47,574 nucleotides of DNA from Candidatus Uhrbacteria bacterium (GTDB lineage Bacteria > Patescibacteriota > Patescibacteriia > UBA9934 > UBA10169): NCBI GenBank assembly GCA_003505155.1, contig DNYJ01000039.1, positions 1 through 47,574 on the forward strand. The letters are read 5' to 3'. The translations under genes were made by a program, and so were the position numbers. Below, one piece after another: positions 1 through 6,603 of this stretch (its first letter is position 1; every line of letters starts with the position of its first letter). The notes beneath the pieces were generated by a model, which was given only the letters and a program-made list of their open reading frames with translations, did no database searches and was not told where the DNA came from.

Positions 1-24
1 AAACCGACTAAATTTAGTCGGTTT
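1..24. terminator. Perfect 24-bp palindrome at window start
   Basis: The first 24 bases form a perfect inverted repeat (arm AAACCGACTAAA) followed by TTGTGTG. The hairpin with a short T stretch is compatible with a terminator for a gene outside the window. The core CTAAATTTAG recurs near the REP-type transposase at about 21.4 kb, so it could also be a REP-like repeat. Confidence 0.45.
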
Positions 25-47
25 TGTGTGTCTTGGCCCATAATTTT

Positions 48-70
48 TTACCGTAGCTTAGCTACGGTAA
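48..70. repeat. Short palindrome, 10-bp arms
   Basis: TTACCGTAGC and GCTACGGTAA are separated by TTA, giving a perfect stem-loop 24 bp after the first palindrome. There is no T tract after it. It may be half of a tandem terminator or a REP-like unit. Positions 71-227 hold no convincing gene. Confidence 0.4.
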
Positions 71-227
71 GTGCTAAATCTAGCGAAATTCTCTAGACGA
101 GGTCCAAATATTCACTCGATGGGCGGCATGCTACAAGATTACGAGACCACCGTCAAGCAACCTATCCACGCATTGACTTTCTTCCTTTTGATGTTGATAA
201 TAGGCCGTCGAACCCGAAAGGAGCGCT

Positions 228-1283
228 ATGCCAAGGGAAAAGCACGCGGCAGAGCTCCTTCGTCGGGAGCTCAAGGACGTGGACGGAGAACCTCTTCCGG
301 ACTCCCTTCTTGATCCTGATTTCGACAGTGGCAATGGCCCACAAGGGCAACGGCAGGACACACGCCGTGGTTGGCATTTCCGAAAGGAGACCATCGACCC
401 CGTCATCGCGAGTACGCTCGCAGATCTGGCACTCGTTGAGCGCGCTCTGTGGGACCGTGCCTTCACGCTCGAGATCCCAGACGAAGTCATGCTCTGGGCC
501 ATCCTGCGCTACTGCGTCGGTATCGACGATCAGCGTAGGTACGCGGGGAGACGACGAAAGCGCATGGCCCAGAAGGGGTTCATCGAGCGCGCCAAGCGTC
601 TCCGGCACCTTCCATACGATCGATGGGTGCTCCTCCCCTTCGGGCGAGCGGCACACCCGCAGCTGAACGGCACACGCATCCCCGAGTCGCAGCGCCAGGT
701 TCCGCAACTCACTTGGTCGCAAGCTGTGTTCGCAGCAACGCGGTGGCATCAGGGGGAACCCGTCATCCGCGAGGAGAAGCCAGAGCGTCTCTTCATGCCG
801 TTCACGGCAAGAGTCCTTCAAGATCTTCTGACCGTGCAAGGGGTGGCCGGACGGCTTCTCACCTTCCCCGAGGTTGTTTCCGTCCTCCTGCGGTACCCGG
901 AATTCGAGTCCAAACAACAGGCCAGACGCTACGCCACAAGACTGGATAGAGAGTACGAGATTCTCACGCGTGAAGAACGCGGGGTAGTCACGTTCTGCCG
1001 CATCAACACACCCGCTTCTTGGGGAACGCATACGGGAGGGAGAAGGTCCAAGAAGAACGGGTGGGAGAAGATCCCTCCCATCAGGCGCCAGGAAGCTCTC
1101 GGTTACCTCAAACCCGTTCCTTCGACACATCCCGACGACATCAACCGGCGCGCTCTTGTGGATCGTATCGAGAATCTCCGAGCGGAATCACGTAGGCCCC
1201 GGCTTGCCGAGTCAACGCGTAGGACGCTCCTTGACGCACGCCGTCTTCTCGAAACCATTCTTGAAACCGGCTTCACTCCTTGA
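228..1283 (+). CDS. Hypothetical protein, 351 aa
   Basis: I do not recognise this family. The ATG at 228 follows a good ribosome binding site (AAAGGAG, about 6 nt upstream). The product is hydrophilic and strongly basic, rich in Arg, with no signal peptide, membrane segment or Cys cluster. The middle (about residues 190-260) is helix-rich, and the tail around 295-345 looks like an Arg/Glu-rich coiled coil. A hairpin terminator follows the stop directly, so it is probably a single-gene transcript. Long open frames on the opposite strand of this GC-rich stretch are shadows. A nucleic-acid-binding role is conceivable from the charge but is only a guess. Confidence 0.7.
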   Translation: MPREKHAAELLRRELKDVDGEPLPDSLLDPDFDSGNGPQGQRQDTRRGWHFRKETIDPVIASTLADLALVERALWDRAFTLEIPDEVMLWAILRYCVGIDDQRRYAGRRRKRMAQKGFIERAKRLRHLPYDRWVLLPFGRAAHPQLNGTRIPESQRQVPQLTWSQAVFAATRWHQGEPVIREEKPERLFMPFTARVLQDLLTVQGVAGRLLTFPEVVSVLLRYPEFESKQQARRYATRLDREYEILTREERGVVTFCRINTPASWGTHTGGRRSKKNGWEKIPPIRRQEALGYLKPVPSTHPDDINRRALVDRIENLRAESRRPRLAESTRRTLLDARRLLETILETGFTP

Positions 1284-1310
1284 CCCTGCACACGTGCAGG
1301 GTTTCAGTTT
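1284..1310 (+). terminator. Rho-independent terminator
   Basis: CCCTGCA-CACG-TGCAGGG starts at the base after the stop codon of the 351-aa gene and is followed by the T-rich TTTCAGTTTT. Confidence 0.7.
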
Positions 1311-1374
1311 TCATCCTTCATCCTTGATTATTCGCTTCGCATAGGGTAGTCTTGAGCCCGCATGTAGGGACCCA

Positions 1375-1450
1375 GGCCCGGTAGCTCAACGGATAGAGCA
1401 GGAGGGTTCTAACCTCAAGGTTGTGGGTTCGATTCCTACCCGGGCCACCA
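1375..1450 (+). tRNA. tRNA-Arg (anticodon TCT)
   Basis: The cloverleaf is complete: acceptor GGCCCGG/CCGGGCC, D-arm GCTC/GAGC, an anticodon stem starting GGAGG with loop GTTCTAA (anticodon TCT at loop positions 3-5), T-loop TTCGATT, discriminator A and an encoded CCA. It reads AGA codons. The 27-43 pair of the anticodon stem is a G-A mismatch. Confidence 0.93.
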
Positions 1451-1452
1451 TA

Positions 1453-1528
1453 AGAGCCGGGCGTTCGGGCGGGGAGCAGGAGAATTCTAATCTCAAGGTT
1501 GTGGGTTCAAGTCCTACCCGGGCCACCA
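1453..1528 (+). pseudogene. Degenerate tRNA-Arg(TCT) copy
   Basis: The 3' half closely matches the preceding tRNA-Arg: anticodon loop ATTCTAA, the same variable loop, a T-arm, CCGGGCC and ACCA. The 5' half is replaced by GC-rich sequence (CGTTCGGGCGGGG at 1462-1474) that cannot form the acceptor stem or a normal D-arm. It is probably a recombined or decayed tandem copy. The 13-mer in the replaced part recurs in the stem-rich element at 36857-36869. Confidence 0.65.
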
Positions 1529-1529
1529 T

Positions 1530-1605
1530 GGCGGCCATGGTGAAACGGTTATCACAGGGGTTTGTGGTACCTCTATTACGGGTTCGATTCCCGTTGGCCG
1601 CCCCA
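1530..1605 (+). tRNA. tRNA-His (anticodon GTG)
   Basis: This is a tRNA-His with the diagnostic extra G at -1 (position 1530) opposite discriminator C73. The acceptor is GCGGCCA/TGGCCGC, the D-stem GTGA/TCAC, the anticodon loop TTGTGGT (GTG), the T-loop TTCGATT, and CCA is encoded. It starts one base after the degenerate Arg copy. Its 3' end is part of a long hairpin described separately. Confidence 0.93.
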
Positions 1606-1651
1606 GTAAAAACACTTCTCTTTTGAGGAGTGTTTTTACTGGGGCGGCCAA
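1594..1651 (+). terminator. 27-bp hairpin including the tRNA-His 3' end
   Basis: Bases 1594-1620 (tRNA-His 3' strand, CCA and GTAAAAACACTTCTC) pair with 1625-1651 around a TTTT loop. There is a single U-G wobble and no bulge. The inner part (AAAAACACT/AGTGTTTTT) is an ordinary bidirectional terminator, but the outer 11 bp copy the tRNA acceptor strand in inverted form. In the precursor this would compete with the acceptor stem. Confidence 0.75.
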
Positions 1652-1790
1652 AAGAAACCACCGACGTGGTTTCTGTCGGGAAACGAACGCCGGAGCCTTA
1701 TTCCGTCACCAGACGGAATGGCGAGGCGTTGGCCAGACCTTTCCTCGCGACTGGCGAGGAAAGAGTCGAGGCCGATTCCAACCTACCCCA
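1652..1790 (+). ncRNA. Candidate structured RNA downstream of tRNA-His
   Basis: This non-coding segment is packed with perfect hairpins. AGAAACCAC/GTGGTTTCT is at 1653-1674. AACGCC/GGCGTT (1686-1730) closes over GCC/GGC and ATTCCGTC/GACGGAAT. CTTTCCTCGC/GCGAGGAAAG (1739-1763) is nested inside GAC/GTC and GGCC/GGCC. It ends in CCCCA followed by GTAAAAA, exactly as tRNA-His does at 1601-1612, and is followed by a terminator. I could not fit a tRNA, tmRNA, SRP RNA or RNase P RNA. It could be a novel small RNA co-transcribed with the tRNAs or a decayed RNA gene. Confidence 0.5.
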
Positions 1791-1792
1791 GT

Positions 1793-1823
1793 AAAAAACT
1801 TCCAGCTTGTCTGGAGGTTTTTT
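1793..1823 (+). terminator. Rho-independent terminator of the tRNA/RNA cluster
   Basis: AAAACTTCCAG-CTTGT-CTGGAGGTTTT with a T6 tract (one G-U pair). It closes the tRNA-Arg/tRNA-His/structured-RNA cluster. Confidence 0.8.
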
Positions 1824-1919
1824 AATTGTCGGAAAGAATGTATTCAATCTTGACTTTTTTGCTATTTTTGCTAATATTTTCTGTCGCCAAAACATCAACC
1901 CGCAACTACGGAGGAAGAA

Positions 1920-2531
1920 GTGGGACTTGCTTTCTGGCTGACTCTCACTGGTTCTGCGCTCTTCTGCGTGGCTCCAGTCATCTACATCCTGCACGTTCAT
2001 CGTCAGGAGATCACTCCCAACCCAGCAACATGGTTCATCTGGGCGCTCGTGAGCTCGAGCAACGCGAGCTTCTACTACACGAATGCCCCTCAGAATGAGA
2101 AGTTTCTCGCGATCCTCGCCGTGCTCTCAGCGGTAGTCATGATGATCGTCTTCGCCTACACACGTTACAAGCACAGCTTCGGTGTGATGCGGTGGGTGGA
2201 GTGGGCATCGATCGTCCTCACGGGAACTGTGATGCTCATCTGGGCTACGACTCGTGGTCTCGAAGGTGCTGAAGGACTCGCGAGTGCAATGATGCAGGCG
2301 CCAATGCTGATTGGGTTCATCCCGACCTACATCGGACTCACTCGAGGAAATGGTCGCGAACGGCCCTGGCCATGGATCTTCGGGGGTTCGGCCTACGTCT
2401 TCCAGATCGCGGCGTTGACGCTCTCGCCAGATCAGGACTGGACGCGCTACGCATGGCCGATCGTCAACGGGCTTATTGGCAACGGGGGTGTGATCCTCTT
2501 GATCTTCTTCAGCAACAAACGTCGGGACTAG
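1920..2531 (+). CDS. Multi-pass membrane protein of unknown function
   Basis: The 203-aa product starts at GTG 1920 behind GGAGGAAGAA. It has about six or seven hydrophobic segments spread over its full length, with a short charged C-terminal tail (SNKRRD). The stretch NPATWFIW near residue 38 sits at the end of the first helix and recalls the proline-containing first helices of small PQ-loop/SemiSWEET-type proteins, but the resemblance is too weak to assign a substrate. It is probably transcribed alone and ends in a strong hairpin. Confidence 0.75.
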   Translation: MGLAFWLTLTGSALFCVAPVIYILHVHRQEITPNPATWFIWALVSSSNASFYYTNAPQNEKFLAILAVLSAVVMMIVFAYTRYKHSFGVMRWVEWASIVLTGTVMLIWATTRGLEGAEGLASAMMQAPMLIGFIPTYIGLTRGNGRERPWPWIFGGSAYVFQIAALTLSPDQDWTRYAWPIVNGLIGNGGVILLIFFSNKRRD

Positions 2532-2587
2532 CCGCTCACTGTGAACGTCCGCACGGGTCGTTCACTTCGGTGAGCGGCTTCGTGTTT
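2531..2587 (+). terminator. Nested terminator hairpin
   Basis: GCCGCTCAC/GTGAGCGGC (2531-2539 with 2570-2578) encloses a second stem GTGAACG/CGTTCAC (2541-2547 with 2559-2565). The sequence after it is T-rich. The first base overlaps the last base of the upstream stop codon. Confidence 0.65.
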
Positions 2588-2633
2588 TTACACGGCGTTT
2601 ACAGGAGCTAAGCTCATGCAAACTCATGCTTTT

Positions 2634-3425
2634 TCAAGATCTCTGGGCATCCACATCCTCCAAAATCGCCTTAAACAACGCGCGTTGGTTTTGTGCGAAT
2701 CTTGCGTCATGAATTTCGACGAGATAATGAGGAGAAGAAGAGAGAACAAACATCACAACATAATCTCCCATCACCCAGGTAGTTGCCGTGAATTTTAGAT
2801 TCTTTTTCCAAAACGTGATCTTTCGCTCCGTTGTTGTGAAAGAAGCTACGCGCTGTTCTGCTTCCGAATCGCTACTCAAAAGATTGAACCTCATCCCCTT
2901 CGGATACCGACTCCAGTACCACTTAATCCAAGCAGCATAGTGTTCTACAAACGCTTGCTCTTGAAAACCTAGGTAGGTTCCATCCGTTTCCATGATACTC
3001 CTGTCCCACTCTGGTGTCCTTGTGTAGAGAAAGTCCTCGAGTTTATCCTCTGTAATAAATTGAATCTTGGGAACTGCATACTCTGCGTCTTTCGCAAACT
3101 CTTTCAGAATATTCATCGCCTGATTGACAATCTCCTTCTTGCTGTCGAGTTCTTTTTGTTCTCGCCGAAGAACTCCGGCAAGACTCTCCGGTTGAGACGC
3201 GATAAGAAAACGTTGTTTCCCCCCAAGATCCTCCAGAACAACCCCACGTTTAATAAGTTCTTTCGAAATAGAATAGATGGTTGTCCGGTTAATATTCGTT
3301 ACTTGAGCGAGCTCGGCTGGAGTGATTTTGCTGTATTTTTGGATAGCTAAAAACACTTCCACTTCTTTTGAACCAAATCCAAGTTTTATAAGCAGGGCTT
3401 TGAGTTCTTTTGTGTTGCCTGACAT
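2634..3425 (-). CDS. TrmB-like transcriptional regulator (1)
   Basis: The N-terminus (about residues 1-70) is a winged helix of the TrmB type: LGFGSKEVEVFLAI, then ITPAELAQVTNINRTTIYSI as recognition helix, then a wing. The C-terminal 190 residues would form the effector-binding or dimerisation domain (TrmB_C or PLD-like), as in sugar-sensing TrmB proteins. I chose the ATG at 3425 because homology starts there; an upstream extension to 3464 is not conserved in the paralogues. It diverges from the receiver gene at 3639. The inverted repeat TGTTG-N9-CAACA lies just upstream and may be its own operator. The paralogues at 11.4, 25.3 and 28.2 kb share the layout. The ligand is unknown. Confidence 0.82.
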   Translation of the reverse strand: MSGNTKELKALLIKLGFGSKEVEVFLAIQKYSKITPAELAQVTNINRTTIYSISKELIKRGVVLEDLGGKQRFLIASQPESLAGVLRREQKELDSKKEIVNQAMNILKEFAKDAEYAVPKIQFITEDKLEDFLYTRTPEWDRSIMETDGTYLGFQEQAFVEHYAAWIKWYWSRYPKGMRFNLLSSDSEAEQRVASFTTTERKITFWKKNLKFTATTWVMGDYVVMFVLSSSPHYLVEIHDARFAQNQRALFKAILEDVDAQRS

Positions 3426-3444
3426 AAGCAAAATTCTATCATGT

Positions 3445-3463
3445 TGTTGAAATACAGTCAACA
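3445..3463. promoter_or_regulatory. Operator-like inverted repeat upstream of TrmB-like gene 1
   Basis: TGTTG (3445-3449) and CAACA (3459-3463) are separated by 9 bp, 20 bp upstream of the chosen start codon. Similar TGTCG...CGACA repeats precede the other two Cys-rich-associated regulators. This is inferred from position and symmetry. Confidence 0.4.
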
Positions 3464-3560
3464 CATTATGTAAAAATAGCTAAATTTAGAAGAGACACCT
3501 GTTTGCCATCAGTTGACAAGTTGGTCGATATCTGTTATTATTGGAGTCAAGATAAGTGAT

Positions 3561-3598
3561 CCCCGTTGTGGGTGAGATGCATACCACCTACAACGGGG
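3561..3598 (+). promoter_or_regulatory. Leader hairpin before the receiver-domain gene
   Basis: CCCCGTTGT/ACAACGGGG with inner GGTG/CACC forms a stable stem-loop 41 nt before the ATG at 3639. No T tract follows it, so a leader or mRNA-stability element is more likely than a terminator. Confidence 0.5.
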
Positions 3599-3638
3599 AG
3601 CGCAATCAACAACCCCACGTTTCCAATCGGAGAAAGCC

Positions 3639-4160
3639 ATGAACATGAAGAAGCTCCGCATCCTCGTCATCGAGGACAGCAAGATTCATCAGGAGTCTGC
3701 CCGCGCGACCCTCGAAGGCCACATTGTGGTCATCGCAGAAACCTTCCATGACGGCATGTCATGGATCGTGAACGGGTACAGCAGCGCAAAGCGCGAGCAA
3801 GAGGGCAAGACAACCTTCGACGTGGTGTTGACCGACATGATGCTGCCAGTCGACCTCGGAAGCCTCTCGATGGCTGACCGCCGAAAGTTCCCTGAAGGCA
3901 CCCTGGCGCCCTACGGGTTCTCGCTCGCCCTCCGTGCGGCTCAGGAGGGGATCCCCTTCGTGGCGATGGTCTCGCAGGGGAACCATCACGCGGATCCGGT
4001 GTGCCACTCTCTGGACTACCTCGGTGGTCCATCCTACCAGGGCCACCCGCCGATCCTGAACGTCAACGGGGGCAGGGTGATCTTCACCCACGCCCCCACC
4101 ACCAAGAATGGTGCGAAGGACTGGGGGATGATCCTGCGCGACCTGATCGGCGACCAGTAG
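3639..4160 (+). CDS. Orphan receiver-domain (response-regulator-like) protein
   Basis: The 173-aa protein begins as a CheY-like fold: RILVIEDS gives the acidic pair on strand 1, and DVVLTDMMLP (about residues 61-70) carries the phosphoacceptor Asp. A 25-residue insertion between LP and SLALRAAQ lengthens the loop after strand 3. PFVAMVSQG could supply the Ser/Thr on strand 4, but the usual K-P motif on strand 5 is absent; the end reads GGRVIFTHAP. There is no DNA-binding output domain and no kinase in the window. It may be a stand-alone or divergent receiver. The start is ATG 3639 (a second ATG lies two codons in). Confidence 0.78.
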   Translation: MNMKKLRILVIEDSKIHQESARATLEGHIVVIAETFHDGMSWIVNGYSSAKREQEGKTTFDVVLTDMMLPVDLGSLSMADRRKFPEGTLAPYGFSLALRAAQEGIPFVAMVSQGNHHADPVCHSLDYLGGPSYQGHPPILNVNGGRVIFTHAPTTKNGAKDWGMILRDLIGDQ

Positions 4161-4179
4161 ACCCCCACCTTCAGTCTCG

Positions 4180-4233
4180 CATCTCGCGCAATACGAGATG
4201 TCCAACCCTGCCGGCGGGTACTCAATAGCCGGC
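4180..4233 (+). terminator. Two weak hairpins after the receiver gene
   Basis: CATCTCG/CGAGATG (4180-4200) and GCCGGC/GCCGGC (4210-4233) follow the stop codon. Neither has a T tract, so termination here is only possible. Confidence 0.3.
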
Positions 4234-4285
4234 ACTCCCATGAGCGAATCTGCATGACAGGTTCCCTGATGAGAGAAAAACCCAT

Positions 4286-4471
4286 ATGTACACCATCAAA
4301 CAAAAAGAACGGGAAGCGCTTCGTGAAATTTCGGAGATCGTCCAAACTCTTGATCAACAAGATACGTTGGAAAAGCAAGAATTCAATGAAGCCAAGAGCT
4401 CCGTTCGTAAGGCTCAATATCTCATAAATCTGATTCTTGATCGTTGGGAAGAAGAACGTACCTTCGCCTAA
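4286..4471 (+). CDS. Small helical protein, 61 aa
   Basis: This short reading frame encodes an acidic, helix-rich peptide (EREALREISEIV..., ending ILDRWEEERTFA) that could form a coiled coil. No clear ribosome binding site is visible before the ATG, and I do not recognise it. It sits between the receiver gene and the operator of the first Cys-rich gene on the same strand. It may be real but could be chance. Confidence 0.4.
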   Translation: MYTIKQKEREALREISEIVQTLDQQDTLEKQEFNEAKSSVRKAQYLINLILDRWEEERTFA

Positions 4472-4480
4472 TGTGTTCCA

Positions 4481-4505
4481 GATATTGTCACCCAGTGACA
4501 ATATC
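4481..4505. promoter_or_regulatory. Perfect inverted repeat, operator candidate
   Basis: GATATTGTCAC-CCA-GTGACAATATC is a perfect 11-bp inverted repeat 51 bp before the Cys-rich gene at 4556. A further half-site TATTGTCAC lies at 4525-4533. The pair fits a dimeric repressor site. The TGTC/GACA core is shared with sites at 25.2 and 28.1 kb. A perfect DnaA-box sequence, TTATCCACA, lies at 4544-4552 just before the start codon, possibly by chance. Confidence 0.5.
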
Positions 4506-4555
4506 TCCCTATAAACATTGACGCTATTGTCACGTCGTAACACTTATCCACAAAT

Positions 4556-6298
4556 ATGAGCAAGACTCCAAACTACGACTCCAAAATCCAACCCGTTCTT
4601 GACACACTGAAACCGAACACAGAAATCACCTGTCCGATTTCGGGTGAAAAACGAACGCTGACAGAAAACGAGATCACCGTATACCGCAAGCACCAAGCCC
4701 CACCAAAAAATTATGCTCCCATCGTGCGGATGCAGATGCTCACCACGCAGTGGCCGGGAGGACAATGGTGGTACAACAAGCATGCGGAATCCGGCGCGCC
4801 AATTATTTGTCCCGTGCACCCGGCAACGGGTATCAAGGTGCTTCCGGACAAGGAGTGGTTCGCCAAAGACTTCAGCGATCTCTCACTCGAAGTTGATTTG
4901 AACCATCTGTTTCTCGACCAGCTCATCGAACTGCGTCGCAAGGTTCCATCTTCCGCCGGACGCAATTACAAAGAAGCGGAGAATTCTATCGCGGTCGTAT
5001 CTTTGGGCGACGTGAATAGTTACTTCGTCGTTCTCTCGCGCAGTAAGAACACACTCTTTAGCGTGTCCGCGCTCGACACGGAGTCCTCGGCAGAAGTGTA
5101 CAACAGCTCGGGAGTTACCAGCTCCTATCAAGTCGTGCATTCCGACCGTATCTATAACAGCCAGTACATCCGCGAATCACGCGACTGCCTAAACTCCGCC
5201 TTTCTCTTCGATTGCCGCAACTGTGAAAACTGCTTCGGCGCCACAAACAAACGCAATGCAAAATACGTTTGGTTCAATAAACAGCTCACGCAAAACGAAT
5301 GGGAAAAACTTCGAGCCGAAGTGGATCTTGGATCGCGCTCGCAGACACAGAAGTGGCTTGCGAAATTCAACGAGCTTGTGAACCAAGCACCGTGGCCGGA
5401 GAACTTCAACGAGAACTGTGAGAACTCTACGGGGGAATACCTCACGAAGGCGACGAATTGCGAGATGGTCTATTACGCCGATGGCGGAGCACGCGACGAA
5501 TTTCATACCTCATGGTCGTTGGGTAACTGCGAACGCAACGCCTATGCCTCGAGTATGTCCAACGCACAGGACAATTATTTCAGCTGTGACGTGGTGCAGT
5601 GCAATAAAACACGCTACTCCTACCTTCTGATGCGCTGTCAGAATGTCGAGTACTCGACAGAGTGTTATGATTGTGAAAATGTGTTCGGGTGCGTTGGGCT
5701 TCGACGAAAGAAGTTCTGTATTCTCAACAAACAATACTCCGAGAATGATTACTGGAAAAAGCTCGACGAGCTGAAGTGCGTCATGTTGGAGAGAGGGGAG
5801 TACGGGGAATTTCTTCCGGCAAAGATGTCACCAGCCTATTTCCCCGAAGGCGGATCCGTGCGCTACTACCTTGCTGATCCTGTTGTGTTCAGCAAAGCCG
5901 TGAACGCGCACACATTCGAAGCTGATGAAGACGGAGCACTTGGTGAAAATCTCTCGAATGCAACCAAAGTCGCCGACTCCACCGAGATCCCCGACTCCAT
6001 AGACAACCTCGACGACGCGTGGATCGGAAAGCCCGTGTTCGATGCCGCTTACAAAAGACGCTTCTCCCTCTTCGCTCCCGAAGTCACGCTCTACCGCAAA
6101 CTCCGCGTTGCGCCCCCTGTCTCTCATCACGTCAAGCGCGTGCTCGATCTCACTCACACTGCCAACACCGGCGTGTTCGAGAGTTGCACGTGCGAGACGT
6201 GTCAAGAAGATGTCACCATCTCACGCAACCCCACCTACCCCAACCGCAGAATCTTCTGCAAGGCGTGTTACCTCGAGTACATCGAAAAAAACGGGTAA
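4556..6298 (+). CDS. Large Cys-rich protein of unknown function (copy 1)
   Basis: This 580-aa protein has no signal peptide or membrane helix. Its N-terminal domain (about 1-106) has Cys26 and Cys85, with a conserved PATGIKVLPD..WF..DF ending. The middle contains two related Cys modules. DCRNCENCFG at 219-228 leads to NKQL at 241, and ECYDCENVFGCVG at 369-381 leads to CILNKQY at 388-394. Short repeating strands before each module suggest a beta-helix-like fold. The C-terminus (544-571) is a zinc-finger-like C-x-C-x2-C...C-x2-C. Two full-length relatives occur at 22.1-25.2 kb (split by an IS) and 26.3-28.1 kb. Relatives in other genomes sometimes carry a CaiB/BaiF label, which nothing in this sequence supports. 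A metal-binding scaffold is an inference only. Confidence 0.85.
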   Translation: MSKTPNYDSKIQPVLDTLKPNTEITCPISGEKRTLTENEITVYRKHQAPPKNYAPIVRMQMLTTQWPGGQWWYNKHAESGAPIICPVHPATGIKVLPDKEWFAKDFSDLSLEVDLNHLFLDQLIELRRKVPSSAGRNYKEAENSIAVVSLGDVNSYFVVLSRSKNTLFSVSALDTESSAEVYNSSGVTSSYQVVHSDRIYNSQYIRESRDCLNSAFLFDCRNCENCFGATNKRNAKYVWFNKQLTQNEWEKLRAEVDLGSRSQTQKWLAKFNELVNQAPWPENFNENCENSTGEYLTKATNCEMVYYADGGARDEFHTSWSLGNCERNAYASSMSNAQDNYFSCDVVQCNKTRYSYLLMRCQNVEYSTECYDCENVFGCVGLRRKKFCILNKQYSENDYWKKLDELKCVMLERGEYGEFLPAKMSPAYFPEGGSVRYYLADPVVFSKAVNAHTFEADEDGALGENLSNATKVADSTEIPDSIDNLDDAWIGKPVFDAAYKRRFSLFAPEVTLYRKLRVAPPVSHHVKRVLDLTHTANTGVFESCTCETCQEDVTISRNPTYPNRRIFCKACYLEYIEKNG

Positions 6299-6302
6299 AG
6301 AC

Positions 6303-6329
6303 AAACACGAGACCGAGACCTCGTGTTTT
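6303..6329 (+). terminator. Rho-independent terminator
   Basis: AAACACGAG/CTCGTGTTT with a short T run follows the first Cys-rich gene. Confidence 0.6.
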
Positions 6330-6331
6330 CA

Positions 6332-6361
6332 TTGACAATGTTATTATAACCTTATTATAAT
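6332..6361 (+). promoter_or_regulatory. Promoter of the AbrB/Doc pair with direct repeats
   Basis: TTGACA (6332-6337) and TATAAT (6356-6361) match the sigma-70 consensus with 18-bp spacing. The -10 region lies in one of two direct repeats TTATTATAA (6342-6350 and 6353-6361), a plausible site for autorepression by the AbrB-type antitoxin, as is usual for toxin-antitoxin operons. Confidence 0.65.
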
Positions 6362-6369
6362 ATCTTCAT

Positions 6370-6603
6370 ATGATGGAACGAAAACTCATAAAAATCGGAG
6401 CGTCTTTTGGCTTAACGTTACCCGTGAACTACATCCGCAAAGAACGTCTCAAGCTCGGAGACACGATCTGTATGAATCTCGAAAAAGTGAGCTCGCGCAA
6501 ACAAGCCTCAAAGCGTACCGTGATTCGCCCGGAAGTGATCGAATGGGTTAATCGGTTTATCGAGGAAGACCGCGATCTTCTTGAGCTTCTCAAAGATGCA
6601 TGA
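6370..6603 (+). CDS. AbrB/MazE-type antitoxin
   Basis: The 77-aa protein starts with a SpoVT-AbrB swapped-hairpin DNA-binding domain: KLIKIGASFGLTLPVNYIRKERLKLGDTI (about 5-33). An acidic C-terminal tail (WVNRFIEEDRDLLELLKDA) probably wraps the toxin. It overlaps the following Doc gene by the ATGA motif, the usual arrangement for a coupled antitoxin-toxin pair. The start could also be the second Met. Confidence 0.8.
   Translation: MMERKLIKIGASFGLTLPVNYIRKERLKLGDTICMNLEKVSSRKQASKRTVIRPEVIEWVNRFIEEDRDLLELLKDA

Noticed and set aside
162..1130. 322-aa open frame on the minus strand opposite the first gene
   Set aside because: Opposite-strand shadow of the 351-aa gene in GC-rich codons; no ribosome binding site and no recognised features.
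1652..1790. A fourth tRNA ending in CCCCA
   Set aside because: The end GAGGCCGATTCCAACC has no proper T-loop and no 5' acceptor partner; the inner stems do not form a cloverleaf.
4556..6298. CaiB/BaiF CoA-transferase
   Set aside because: Relatives of the Cys-rich family sometimes carry this label, but no CoA-transferase motif or fold is visible; the Cys modules say otherwise.
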